Of a DNA stretch of 8,006 nt, positions 1 through 6,819 are shown in pieces. The DNA lies in the NCBI GenBank assembly GCA_026984555.1, contig JALSRY010000666.1, forward strand, positions 1 through 8,006. The letters run 5' to 3'. The notes under the pieces are model-generated. The model was not told where the DNA came from and made no database searches. It was given only the letters and a program-made list of their open reading frames with translations. The stretch comes from Phycisphaerae bacterium (lineage in GTDB: Bacteria; Planctomycetota; Phycisphaerae; UBA1845; Fen-1342). Made by a program: the position numbers and the translations under genes. Each line of letters opens with the position of its first letter. The stretch's first letter is position 1.

Positions 1-1
1 C

Positions 2-1228
2 CGGCTGGTCAAACGCTCGCAACGCCGCGCGTCGGAGTCGTGGGGGCGGCTGCTCGACCAGCTCAACGAGCGTATCGCCGGCATTCGCGAGGTGAAGGCC
101 TACGGCATGCAGGCCGCCGAAAGCCAACGCTTCGAGCACGAAGGCCGCACGCTCACCCGTGCCCAGACCCATATCGAGCTCGTCGAGGCGGGCACCAAGC
201 CGGCGCTCGAAGTGCTGGCCACGTTGGCGGTCGCCGGTTTCGTGATCTACGGCGCCAACCGCGTATTCCACCGACAACTCGAACCGCACCTGTTCTTCGC
301 GGCGATCGTGTGCCTCGCCGGTGTGTTCGACCCCATCCGCAAACTCGGCAAGGTCAACAACCGTCTCCAGGCGGCCGAAGCATCCGCCCGCCGTCTGCTC
401 GAGCTGCGCGACGCCCCCATCGAGGAGCCCGCCCGCGCCGCCGCCGACCTCGTGACCCTGCCCCGGCTCACGCGGTCCATCGAGTTCCGCAACGTCTCCT
501 TCGCGTACCCCTCGCAACCCCAGCGCCGCGTGCTCGACCGCGTGAATCTCACCGTGCGCAAGGGGCAGGTCGTCGCGCTGGTCGGCCCCAACGGGTCGGG
601 CAAGACCACCCTCATGGCCCTGTTGCTGCGCTTCTACGAACCCACCGCCGGCCGCATCCTGATCGACGGGGTGAACATCGCGGCGGCGACGCTCGATTCG
701 CTCCGGGGGCAAATCGGGCTGGTGACACAGGAAGCGGTCGTGTTCGCGGACACGGTGCGGGCCAACATCGCCTACGGCACACCCGGTGCCAGCGATGAGG
801 CGATTCGCCATGCCGCACGTCAAGCCCATATCGACGATTTCATTCAGACGCTCGCGGTTCACGAGAACGGTCACGCTGGTAGCGGCTACGACGCCCCCAT
901 CAGCGGGCGTTCGCTCTCGGGGGGGCAACGCCAGCGGATCGCGTTGGCCCGCGCGATCCTGCGCGATCCGCCGATCCTGATCCTCGACGAGGCGACGAGC
1001 CAGGTGGACAGCGAATCGGAGCGCAAGATTCGCGAGGCGATCGCCGACGTATCGCGCAACCGCACGACGTTCATCATCGCGCATCGCTACAGCACGATTG
1101 CCGGCGCCGACCTGACGGTGGTGCTCAACGAGGGGCGGATCGTGTCCTGTGGTCGGCACGCCGAGCTGGTCGAAAGCTGCCCGTTTTATGTCAATCTATG
1201 CCAGACGCAGTTCGCCGGCGGCGTATGA
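2..1228 (+). CDS. ABC exporter subunit, fused membrane and ATPase domains (5' partial)
   Basis: ATP-driven efflux pump subunit of the half-transporter type (membrane domain fused to nucleotide-binding domain), acting in the inner membrane. The frame is open from base 2, so the true start lies outside the window; 408 residues are visible. Residues 1-120 are the tail of the membrane domain, with two hydrophobic segments near 70-90 and 96-112. Residues about 155-400 form a complete ATPase: Walker A GPNGSGKT (residue 195, bases 584-607), Q-loop Gln 243 in VTQE, signature LSGGQ (305, bases 914-928), Walker B with catalytic Glu ILILDE (325), a D-loop-like SQVD and switch His 361 in IIAHR. All catalytic residues are present, so it looks functional. 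Family members export lipids, peptides, polysaccharides or drugs; the substrate cannot be told from this part. It is separated from the next gene by a 277-base region with its own promoter candidate, so a shared function is not implied. Confidence 0.93.
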   Translation, partial: RLVKRSQRRASESWGRLLDQLNERIAGIREVKAYGMQAAESQRFEHEGRTLTRAQTHIELVEAGTKPALEVLATLAVAGFVIYGANRVFHRQLEPHLFFAAIVCLAGVFDPIRKLGKVNNRLQAAEASARRLLELRDAPIEEPARAAADLVTLPRLTRSIEFRNVSFAYPSQPQRRVLDRVNLTVRKGQVVALVGPNGSGKTTLMALLLRFYEPTAGRILIDGVNIAAATLDSLRGQIGLVTQEAVVFADTVRANIAYGTPGASDEAIRHAARQAHIDDFIQTLAVHENGHAGSGYDAPISGRSLSGGQRQRIALARAILRDPPILILDEATSQVDSESERKIREAIADVSRNRTTFIIAHRYSTIAGADLTVVLNEGRIVSCGRHAELVESCPFYVNLCQTQFAGGV

Positions 1229-1342
1229 CCGATAATAACACACGACACACCGTCTCCTTGGCGATTTTCTATTGACATGCCTCGCTGCGCGGGTTGACCA
1301 CCGCTATGCAAACAGATTCTCGCCCCGAATCTCGGAGAAGCC

Positions 1343-1371
1343 TTGCACGAAGACAGCGACTGTGCTATGTT
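1343..1371 (+). promoter_or_regulatory. Candidate sigma-70-type promoter for the dockerin-protein operon
   Basis: A possible -35 element TTGCAC (1343-1348) lies 17 bases before a possible -10 element TATGTT (1366-1371). The -10 is preceded by TG one base upstream (1363-1364), an extended -10 arrangement. The match to consensus is moderate (3 of 6 and 4 of 6). Position and AT content stand out in an otherwise GC-rich stretch, and the palindrome at 1361-1381 covers the -10. This is inference from sequence only; promoter rules in planctomycetes are less well defined than in E. coli. Confidence 0.35.
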
Positions 1372-1381
1372 ATATAGCACA
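1361..1381. promoter_or_regulatory. 21-bp near-perfect palindrome, candidate operator
   Basis: Left arm TGTGCTAT (1361-1368) and right arm ATAGCACA (1374-1381) are exact reverse complements around the centre GTTAT. Including the central bases, 9 of 10 symmetric pairs match around T1371. It is AT-rich in a GC-rich region, has odd dyad symmetry typical of dimeric repressor sites, and lies about 125 bases before the start codon of the secreted dockerin protein. The GntR/LacI-type regulator encoded two genes into the probable operon (4003-5130) is the obvious candidate ligand. Overlap with the -10 would suit repression. I found no second copy in the window. An RNA hairpin could form, but there is no following T-run, so a terminator is unlikely. 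Confidence 0.5.
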
Positions 1382-1491
1382 CTGCGGGCGCGACGCGCGA
1401 CCGCCGCGGCTGGTCATCTCTGTCGCGGTACGCCGACGCTGCTTTTCCCGCGAGCACATCGCGGGGCACGCGGTCATGAGGGAACCCAGCG

Positions 1492-1498
1492 AAAGGAG
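1492..1498 (+). promoter_or_regulatory. Ribosome binding site that fixes the start at 1506
   Basis: AAAGGAG lies 7 bases before ATG 1506. It decides the start of the dockerin-tailed protein: the frame stays open upstream to a TTG at 1272, but only the ATG at 1506 has a good ribosome site and is followed directly by a signal peptide. Confidence 0.8.
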
Positions 1499-1505
1499 TA
1501 ACACA

Positions 1506-3965
1506 ATGCGTGGCGACACGATCCGTCGGCCCGTCCGGGCCCTCGCCTGGCTCGGAACACTCTGGCTGCTGGCGGCGGCTGCGGTGGCGGCCCCGCCCGA
1601 CTCCCAGCAGATCAGCACGTTCATCACCGGTCAATACAGCTACGACCTTCAGCTTTGTGCCGAAGCGCCCATCGCCGCGCCGAATACGTACTGGCTGCTC
1701 AACGACAATCTCGAAGCGGCCGTCGCGCTGGCCGGTCCCTCGCCCTCGAAGGCCTACGGCATTGCCGCCGCGCTTTATCAATACGGCTACATGACCAACG
1801 ACATGATCGAGGCGTTGCACGGGCAGGGCATTCCCTGGCCGCCGCACGCCCCGTCGGCTCTCGTGATCGACGACAGCCTGCCCGACTACATCATCAAGAC
1901 GGAAGTTCGCGATGGTGGTGAGATTTCCTCCTGGGCGGATTACGGCGACCTCGTCGCGATGCGGGCCATCGCACTGGCGAACGAGGGCGACCCCGCGGCC
2001 GCCGACAGTACGCTCGATACGCTGTTTGCGATGTGGGACGGCGTCGGTATCGACGACGTGGTGCATCAGAGCTCTGGCATCTACGCGACATACAAGCTCG
2101 CGCTCCTGCTCATCGCCGCGGACGAGGTCGGCAAGACCGTCCCGTTTCGATCCGCGATCGAAGACCGCTTCGGTGCGCAGCAGCGGGCCGACGGTGGAAT
2201 CATCACCGACTACCAGCCCGACGGCACACCCACCGGCGACGCCAACGTCGAGACCTCCTCGCTCGTCTACGTCGCCATGCAGGGGGCTGGGCTCGGTGCC
2301 CACAACCTGGTTTCCAACGGCACGTTCGAGCTGGAGGCGCTCCCCGGCAGTCCGGGCGCTCCGCTCGATTGGTTCCACAGTGCCGACGGCTGGGACTGGA
2401 CCACCGCGACGCATCGTTCCGGCACGCACGCCATCGCGATCAACGATGCCAGCGCGACCGACGGCTACGATTGGCGTTCGCTGACGTTTCCGGTGACGCC
2501 CGGCGAGAAGCTGCGGGCCACGGTCTTCCACCAGCAAGTGGTGGTCAGCGGTTCGCTGCACATGATGGTGCGTTTCTTCACCGATCCCGACGCCACGCAG
2601 TTCATCAGCGAGGTCAGCACCGAGATCAGCGGCACCAACAGCAGCTTCGAGCCGACGTACCTGTTTGGTATCGACGTGCCGCCGGGAGCCGCGTATTGCG
2701 ACGTGCGACTCATCACCGACGGGCCGACCGTGGGAACGTTCTACATCGACGATGTGTACGTCGGGCGCCTGCCCGACGCGAGTCAGCCGGACGAGTTCAC
2801 ACTGGAAGATTTCAACCGTGTGGCCAATCCGACGGTCGAGATGGCCGGTGAGCCGGGCTATCCCGCGTCGTGGTACCACGCGATCTACGGCACGGTCTGG
2901 GATACCAGCCAATACGTGTCTCCGACGCACTGTCTCAAGATCGAGGATTCCAGCTTCTCCGAATCCGCCGACTGGCGCTCGATCGAGTTCGCCGTCACGC
3001 CCGGCGAGCGTCTGACCCTGAGCTACTACACCGACTACCTCGCGGTCTCGCTCAACTTCGGCGCGTTTATCCGCTACTTCGACGCCAGCGGAACCTGGCT
3101 CGGGCAGGACACCGACCTCATCAGCGGTACGCGTCCGCTGGGCGAGGTGCCTTTCGAGTACCGCGAGCTGCACGGCGTCGTGCCCGCGGGTGCCGTCACC
3201 GCCGACGTCTTCATCTTCACCAACGATTTGTTCAACACCGGCGAGGCCTACTACGACGATATCCGCGTCGATAACAACCTCGTTCGCAATGCCCGCATGG
3301 AGCTGGGCAACGGCGACGACCCCGACGACTGGTTCCACGGCACCATGACCAGCCGCGAGATGCCGTGGGACGCTCCGACGCCGTTCTACGCCATTCAGAT
3401 CGACGACACCGATCCCAACGCCTACACCGACTGGCGTTGCAAACCGTTCGACATCAGCGGCCTCGATGCGCTGGCGTTCGGATTCCGCAGCAAGCGGACC
3501 AACCTGGTGGGCGAGCCCGTCGCCCTGCTGCGTTTCTGGCAGGATGTCGATGCCAGCGGGAACAACCCGGTCGGCTTTGTCGACGAAGTCCCCGTGATCC
3601 TCTCCGGAGACACCAACGGCTTCGAGGTCGTTTCGCTCACTGCGGACATCCCCGCCGGCGCGGCGTATGCCGACGTGGTCTTCGCGACGTTCAACGATCC
3701 CGCGATCACGGGCACGCTTCAGTTCGACGACGTGGTGGTCGCGCCGACCGAGGGCAGCGGCTGCCCGAACCCGGGTTGCGAAGGCGGCGACATCGACGGC
3801 GATTGCGACGTCGATTTGTCCGATCTGGCGATTCTGCTGGCGGCGTACAACACCTGCGACGGCGACGCCGGCTACGACCCCGCCGCCGATTTCGACGCCA
3901 GCGGTTGCGTGGACCTGGCGGATTTGGCCAGCTTGTTGGCGGTCTACGGCGCGGATTGCAACTAG
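1506..3965 (+). CDS. Secreted multi-module protein with three beta-sandwich-like repeats and a dockerin-like C-terminus
   Basis: An 819-residue extracellular protein. Residues 1-28 are a signal peptide (Arg-rich start, hydrophobic core WLGTLWLLAAAAVA, probable cleavage near Ala28/29). Residues about 32-262 are a helix-rich domain without a recognised catalytic motif; its end (GGIITDY, then GDANVETSSL) resembles alpha/alpha-toroid proteins. Three related modules of about 150 residues follow at 267-421, 441-589 and 591-746. Each opens with N-x-V-x-N, has W(F/Y)H, then DWR(S/C), and closes with an (I/Y/F)DD(V/I)xV strand, as in carbohydrate-binding jelly-roll domains. Residues 753-819 form a dockerin-like pair of calcium loops: D762, D764, D766, D770, D773 and D795, D797, S799, D803, D806, with six cysteines around them. 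Known dockerins bind cohesins; in planctomycetes such tails are common on secreted proteins, often with unknown partners. No enzyme activity can be assigned; binding or scaffolding is likelier. The regulator gene follows after 37 bases. Confidence 0.9.
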   Translation: MRGDTIRRPVRALAWLGTLWLLAAAAVAAPPDSQQISTFITGQYSYDLQLCAEAPIAAPNTYWLLNDNLEAAVALAGPSPSKAYGIAAALYQYGYMTNDMIEALHGQGIPWPPHAPSALVIDDSLPDYIIKTEVRDGGEISSWADYGDLVAMRAIALANEGDPAAADSTLDTLFAMWDGVGIDDVVHQSSGIYATYKLALLLIAADEVGKTVPFRSAIEDRFGAQQRADGGIITDYQPDGTPTGDANVETSSLVYVAMQGAGLGAHNLVSNGTFELEALPGSPGAPLDWFHSADGWDWTTATHRSGTHAIAINDASATDGYDWRSLTFPVTPGEKLRATVFHQQVVVSGSLHMMVRFFTDPDATQFISEVSTEISGTNSSFEPTYLFGIDVPPGAAYCDVRLITDGPTVGTFYIDDVYVGRLPDASQPDEFTLEDFNRVANPTVEMAGEPGYPASWYHAIYGTVWDTSQYVSPTHCLKIEDSSFSESADWRSIEFAVTPGERLTLSYYTDYLAVSLNFGAFIRYFDASGTWLGQDTDLISGTRPLGEVPFEYRELHGVVPAGAVTADVFIFTNDLFNTGEAYYDDIRVDNNLVRNARMELGNGDDPDDWFHGTMTSREMPWDAPTPFYAIQIDDTDPNAYTDWRCKPFDISGLDALAFGFRSKRTNLVGEPVALLRFWQDVDASGNNPVGFVDEVPVILSGDTNGFEVVSLTADIPAGAAYADVVFATFNDPAITGTLQFDDVVVAPTEGSGCPNPGCEGGDIDGDCDVDLSDLAILLAAYNTCDGDAGYDPAADFDASGCVDLADLASLLAVYGADCN
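2304..2768 (+). repeat. Shared module, copy 1 (in dockerin protein)
   Basis: Protein-level repeat, residues 267-421. It begins NLVSNGTFE, then DWFHS, SGTHAIAIND, DWRSLTF, and ends with VPPGAAYCDV and FYIDDVYV. The pattern matches copies 2 and 3 in the same protein and copy 4 in the PEP-CTERM protein. The Asn-rich opening strand and closing IDDV strand resemble CBM4/9-type carbohydrate-binding folds (inference from pattern, not a database hit). Confidence 0.7.
2826..3272 (+). repeat. Shared module, copy 2 (in dockerin protein)
   Basis: Protein-level repeat, residues 441-589. Key points are NPTVEM, PASWYHA, SQYVSPTHCLKIED, ADWRSIEF, VPAGAVTADV and YYDDIRVD. The string QYVSPTH is identical to that in the PEP-CTERM protein copy, making this the visibly closest relative of copy 4. 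Confidence 0.75.
3276..3743 (+). repeat. Shared module, copy 3 (in dockerin protein)
   Basis: Protein-level repeat, residues 591-746. Key points are NLVRNARMELG, DDWFHGTMT, AIQIDDTD, TDWRCKPF, IPAGAAYADV and FDDVVVA. WFHGTMT closely matches WFHGAMT in the PEP-CTERM protein. It follows copy 2 with almost no linker. Confidence 0.72.
3762..3962 (+). other. Dockerin-like domain coding region, cysteine-rich
   Basis: The last 67 residues carry two EF-hand-like calcium loops. Loop 1 is D762-D764-D766-D768-D770-D773 followed by the helix LAILLAAY. Loop 2 is D795-D797-S799-D803-D806 followed by LASLLAVYG. Both place ligands at positions 1, 3, 5, 9 and 12, as in type I dockerins. Cysteines at 753, 758, 767, 784, 801 and 818 could form three disulfides, which is not typical of clostridial dockerins. 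Confidence 0.85.
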
Positions 3966-4002
3966 TTCGCGCCTCGGCTGCTTCGGGGCCTGAAGGATGA
4001 CG

Positions 4003-5130
4003 ATGAGAAGTGAAACGCCAGATACCCTGAGCATCGATCGGACCAGTGCCGATCCGCTCCACCGGCAGATCGAGGCCTACCTCCGTCGGCAGATTGCCGA
4101 GGGACGCCTCCGCCCCGGCGACCGCATCCCCAGCATCCGCGAGCTGTCCGAGCGTCTCAACGTCAACCACCTGACGATCCGCCAGGCGCTGCGCACGCTC
4201 GCCGAAGAGGGACTCGTCATGGCCAACCAGGGTCGCGGAACCTTCGTCGCCGATCGTCGCCGAAAAACCAAACTCCATATCGCCTTGATGGTACCCAACC
4301 TCGGCATGGCGCTTTCCAGCGCGATTTCCCGCGGCGTGCAGAGCGTGGCCGGTCGCGAGGAGGCTCGCGTCTCGATTCTCGATCTGCACGACGACCCGGA
4401 TATCCTCGTCAAGCACCTGGACGCCCTGCGCGAACACGGCCACGACGGCGCGATCGTCTTCCCCCTGGCGAGTCCGGCGGTCGCCCGGGCGCTGGCCCGC
4501 CTGATCCTCGACGACTACCCCGTCGTCCTGGTGGACCGCTTCATGCCCGAGATCCCCAGTTGGAACGTCGTGGTGGACAATTTCCGCGGCGGCTACCTCG
4601 CCACACGCCACCTGATCGAGAACGGCTGCCGGCGCATCGCGTTCGTTTCCGATCTCGAATGTTCGAGCACCCGCAACCGCTTCGAGGGTTATCGCGAGGC
4701 GCTCGGTGAGGGGGGGCTCGTGTTCCGGCGCGAGCTGGTCCGCGAGATCGTTCCGCCCGAAGACCACACCCGCGCTTTCGTCCGCGAGCTGCTCGCGTCT
4801 GATCAGCCGCCCGATGGCATTTTCTTCGGCAACGATATCCGGGCCTTGTGGGGCTTGCAGGAAACCCGCGCCGCGGGGCTGCGCGTGCCCGACGACATAC
4901 AAATCGTCGGCTTCGACGACGAACCGGCTTCCTCGCTGGTCGAGCCGGCCCTGACCACCGTGCGCCAGGACGGCTTCGAGGTCGGTCGGGTCGCGGCCGA
5001 ACTCCTCTGCCGGCGAATGCAACCCGGGGGCGCCAACGAGCCGGTGACGCACACGATTCCCGTCGAGCTGATCGTGCGGGGTTCGACCCGCGCCGGTGGC
5101 GCCACCGCGGCAAGACCGGCCAGGCCCTAG
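4003..5130 (+). CDS. GntR-type DNA-binding / LacI-type sensor transcriptional regulator
   Basis: A 375-residue cytoplasmic regulator. Residues 17-82 are a GntR winged helix-turn-helix: [34 protein letters not shown], the recognition helix around [10 protein letters not shown], and the wing ending GRGTFV. Residues about 90-370 are a LacI/periplasmic-binding-protein-type ligand domain with the diagnostic strand IVGFDDE (301-307) followed by PALTTVRQD and a C-terminal RGST. This is the architecture of the arabinose repressor AraR of Bacillus; such proteins usually repress and are released by a sugar. The effector here is unknown. ATG 4003 is chosen because GAAGG (3992-3996) sits 6 bases upstream; ATG 3997 directly abuts that site. 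The gene lies 37 bases after the dockerin-protein stop and 22 before the prepilin gene, so it is probably autoregulated within the unit, perhaps through the palindrome at 1361-1381. Confidence 0.93.
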   Translation: MRSETPDTLSIDRTSADPLHRQIEAYLRRQIAEGRLRPGDRIPSIRELSERLNVNHLTIRQALRTLAEEGLVMANQGRGTFVADRRRKTKLHIALMVPNLGMALSSAISRGVQSVAGREEARVSILDLHDDPDILVKHLDALREHGHDGAIVFPLASPAVARALARLILDDYPVVLVDRFMPEIPSWNVVVDNFRGGYLATRHLIENGCRRIAFVSDLECSSTRNRFEGYREALGEGGLVFRRELVREIVPPEDHTRAFVRELLASDQPPDGIFFGNDIRALWGLQETRAAGLRVPDDIQIVGFDDEPASSLVEPALTTVRQDGFEVGRVAAELLCRRMQPGGANEPVTHTIPVELIVRGSTRAGGATAARPARP

Positions 5131-5140
5131 CTGCTTGGCC

Positions 5141-5146
5141 AGGAGG
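5141..5146 (+). promoter_or_regulatory. Strong ribosome binding site for the prepilin-type gene
   Basis: A perfect AGGAGG, 6 bases before ATG 5153. It sets the start of the prepilin-type protein at 5153 rather than at codons further upstream in the same frame, which would overlap the regulator gene. Confidence 0.85.
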
Positions 5147-5152
5147 TGCAGC

Positions 5153-5983
5153 ATGTACAGGCTGTTCAACCCGAGAAACCGGCTGGCCCGGACGTCCCAT
5201 GATCTCCGATCGTCGCGAGCGGCCTTCACGCTGATCGAGTTACTCGTCGTCGTCGCCATCATCGCGCTGCTTATCTCGATCCTCCTCCCCTCGCTCCAAC
5301 GCGCCCGCAAACAGGCCCGGCAAGTCAAGTGCAAGACGCAACTACGCGAGCTGGGGACGGCGTTCTTCATGTATTGCGACGAAAACCGCGACCGCATCCC
5401 GCTCAACGTGTTCCCCGACTGGGGCACCGCCGGCAGCTCGGTCAAACGCGGCCGGGACTACCCCTGGCCGGTCGAGCTGCTTCCTTACCTTGCCAAGGAA
5501 CGCAACGTCTTCATCTGTCCCGCGATGTCCACCGACCTGTGGCCGGAGAACCACCTCGACCTGGCCGACCCCTGGGCCTACTTCGAGCAGGTCACCGGCT
5601 ACCCCACTTCCTACGAGATGAAAGTCGATCTCGGTACGACGAACTTCGACCCCAACCTGCGCCAACGCAACCGCTGGGACTTCGCCGTCTACTTCCCGCC
5701 GCAGGTGCCGCTCATCTCGCCCCGCGGCAACCACCTTACCGCCGTCGGTATGCGCGGCCGCATCCCCCGCCCGCCGAACGTGATGCTCTACGCCGACCGT
5801 TACTGGTGGCACATGGTGGGTTCGAACGAGGTGATGCGGCAGGTGGTGATGGCCGACGGTCACGTGACCGACGCGCGCGACGTGGCCCGCGAGCAGGTGG
5901 ACGACACCGAGTATTTCAGCAAGTTCTACTGGTACGACACGCTGCGCGATCGACCCGACGAGGAATACGACGACCAGCCATGA
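5153..5983 (+). CDS. Prepilin-type (type II/IV pseudopilin-like) protein
   Basis: A 276-residue protein with a type IV prepilin N-terminus. The basic leader of 24 residues ends RAA, followed by the methylation motif and hydrophobic helix [18 protein letters not shown] (from Phe25; mature Glu5 is Glu29). A prepilin peptidase would cut between Ala24 and Phe25; position -1 is Ala where Gly is usual. The body has the [19 protein letters not shown] and NVFICPAM segments and a C-terminal VVMADGHV (from about 231), resembling the large planctomycete/lentisphaeral prepilin-like family that ends in a conserved DG motif. The role of that family is not established; members are numerous and often stand alone beside sugar-utilisation and regulator genes, without pilus genes. 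It is likely exposed at the envelope through a type II secretion or pilus-like machine. It starts 22 bases after the regulator stop and is co-transcribed. Confidence 0.9.
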   Translation: MYRLFNPRNRLARTSHDLRSSRAAFTLIELLVVVAIIALLISILLPSLQRARKQARQVKCKTQLRELGTAFFMYCDENRDRIPLNVFPDWGTAGSSVKRGRDYPWPVELLPYLAKERNVFICPAMSTDLWPENHLDLADPWAYFEQVTGYPTSYEMKVDLGTTNFDPNLRQRNRWDFAVYFPPQVPLISPRGNHLTAVGMRGRIPRPPNVMLYADRYWWHMVGSNEVMRQVVMADGHVTDARDVAREQVDDTEYFSKFYWYDTLRDRPDEEYDDQP

Positions 5984-6055
5984 GGAAACGAAAACGGGCG
6001 GCCCGCTGCGATGTCTCGCCGGCGGGTCGCAAATGAGGCAACACTTCAATTCTCT

Positions 6056-6063
6056 GGAGGAGG
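6056..6063 (+). promoter_or_regulatory. Ribosome binding site for the PEP-CTERM gene
   Basis: GGAGGAGG lies 7 bases before ATG 6071. An out-of-frame ATG at 6064 abuts the site and cannot be used efficiently. The 87-base gap from the previous stop holds no convincing promoter or terminator. Confidence 0.75.
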
Positions 6064-6070
6064 ATGAACG

Positions 6071-6697
6071 ATGAGGAAACTGCTTGCTGTTCTCACGATC
6101 GCGGCGCTCGCTTGCGCCGCCAGTGCCGATGTCCTGCCCGGCAACCTGCTGCACAACCCGGACGTCGAGGCCGAGGGAGATGCCGGCTGGCCGGCCGCCT
6201 GGTTCCACGGTGCCATGACCGACTGGAACACCGACCAGTACGTCAGCCCCACCCATTCGCTGCACATCGACGACACCAGTACCAACCTCGGCGCCGATTG
6301 GCGCTCCGAGGGCGTGCTCATCCCCGGCGGACTCGACACGCTCCACCTCAAGTGGCACTGGCTCTACCAGGACATCAGCGGCGAACTCGCCGTCACCATC
6401 CGCTTCTTCGATACCGTGGACGCCAACGGCAACGCCAGCGGAAACTTCCACGGCGAAATCAACTACTGGAGCGGACAGGGAAGCAACCCCGGCTGGGAGG
6501 CCCGCGAAGAATTCGCCCCCATTCCAGCCGACGCCGGCAGCTTCGATATCATGATTCGCACGCTCAGTGGCAACGGCGTGGGCGGTACCGGCGCGACCGG
6601 ACAAGTCTGGGTCGATGATATCTCGGTCGCCCCCGAACCCGGCTCGCTGGCCCTGCTCGGCCTCCTGGCCCTGACGACACTGCGCCGGCGCCGCTGA
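6071..6697 (+). CDS. PEP-CTERM-anchored single-module protein
   Basis: A 208-residue exported protein. Residues 1-19 are a signal peptide (MRKLLAVLTIAALACAASA). Residues 25-186 are one copy of the module found three times in the dockerin-tailed protein: NLLHNPDVE, AAWFHGAMT, QYVSPTHSLHIDDTS, ADWRSEG, IPADAGSFDI and WVDDISV. Residues 188-208 are a PEP-CTERM tail: the Pro-Glu-Pro motif at 188-190, hydrophobic LALLGLLAL and four arginines at the very end. PEP-CTERM tails are processed by exosortases and are linked to surface or exopolysaccharide-associated export in Gram-negative bacteria. No exosortase gene is in the window. The protein is little more than signal, module and anchor, so it probably displays this binding module at the surface. 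It is the last tight member of the probable operon; the next gene starts 268 bases downstream. Confidence 0.92.
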   Translation: MRKLLAVLTIAALACAASADVLPGNLLHNPDVEAEGDAGWPAAWFHGAMTDWNTDQYVSPTHSLHIDDTSTNLGADWRSEGVLIPGGLDTLHLKWHWLYQDISGELAVTIRFFDTVDANGNASGNFHGEINYWSGQGSNPGWEAREEFAPIPADAGSFDIMIRTLSGNGVGGTGATGQVWVDDISVAPEPGSLALLGLLALTTLRRRR

Positions 6698-6770
6698 TTG
6701 CATCCCCGGGCATCGGCGCCACACCGCGGCGGCGGGCGCATCCGGGCGACCGGCTTTCCGGACTGGTCGC

Positions 6771-6819
6771 GCTTCGAAGATCGTTGCCGCGCGACGCACG
6801 TGCTTCGAGGACCGTTACC
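6771..6819 (+). repeat. Imperfect 18-bp direct repeat, 31-bp period
   Basis: GCTTCGAAGATCGTTGCC (6771-6788) and GCTTCGAGGACCGTTACC (6802-6819) match at 15 of 18 positions, and all three differences are transitions. The 31-bp offset is close to three DNA helical turns, as expected if two protein units bind the same face. It lies about 150-195 bases before the GTG start at 6966. It could equally be a chance or decayed duplication. Confidence 0.35.

Noticed and set aside
1272..1505. Upstream extension of the dockerin protein to a TTG start at 1272
   Set aside because: The TTG has no ribosome site, the extra 78 residues are arginine- and cysteine-rich without protein-like character, and they would bury the signal peptide that follows ATG 1506. 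The region also holds the palindrome and promoter candidate.
3997..4002. ATG 3997 as the start of the GntR-type regulator
   Set aside because: It directly abuts the AAGG of the ribosome site, leaving no spacer; ATG 4003, two codons later in frame, has a normal 6-base spacer.
1365..4034. Very long antisense open frame on the - strand (about 890 codons) opposite the dockerin protein
   Set aside because: It is opposite a gene with a signal peptide, repeats and a dockerin tail. Its composition is dominated by Val, Gly, Arg and Ala, typical of the complement of GC-rich coding DNA. Similar shadows lie opposite 3706-5445, 5342-6799 and 6564-7556.
5995..6027. GC-rich inverted repeats (CGGGC/GCCCG and GCCCGC/GCGGGT) between the prepilin and PEP-CTERM genes
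   Set aside because: The first has a one-base loop and cannot form well; the second is short with a G-T pair and no T-run. Neither is convincing as a terminator or regulatory hairpin.
6687..6720. Inverted repeat GGCGCCG / CGGCGCC around the PEP-CTERM stop as a terminator
   Set aside because: The loop is about 20 bases, the left arm lies inside the coding sequence for the arginine tail, and no T-run follows. Such GC-rich arms are expected by chance here.
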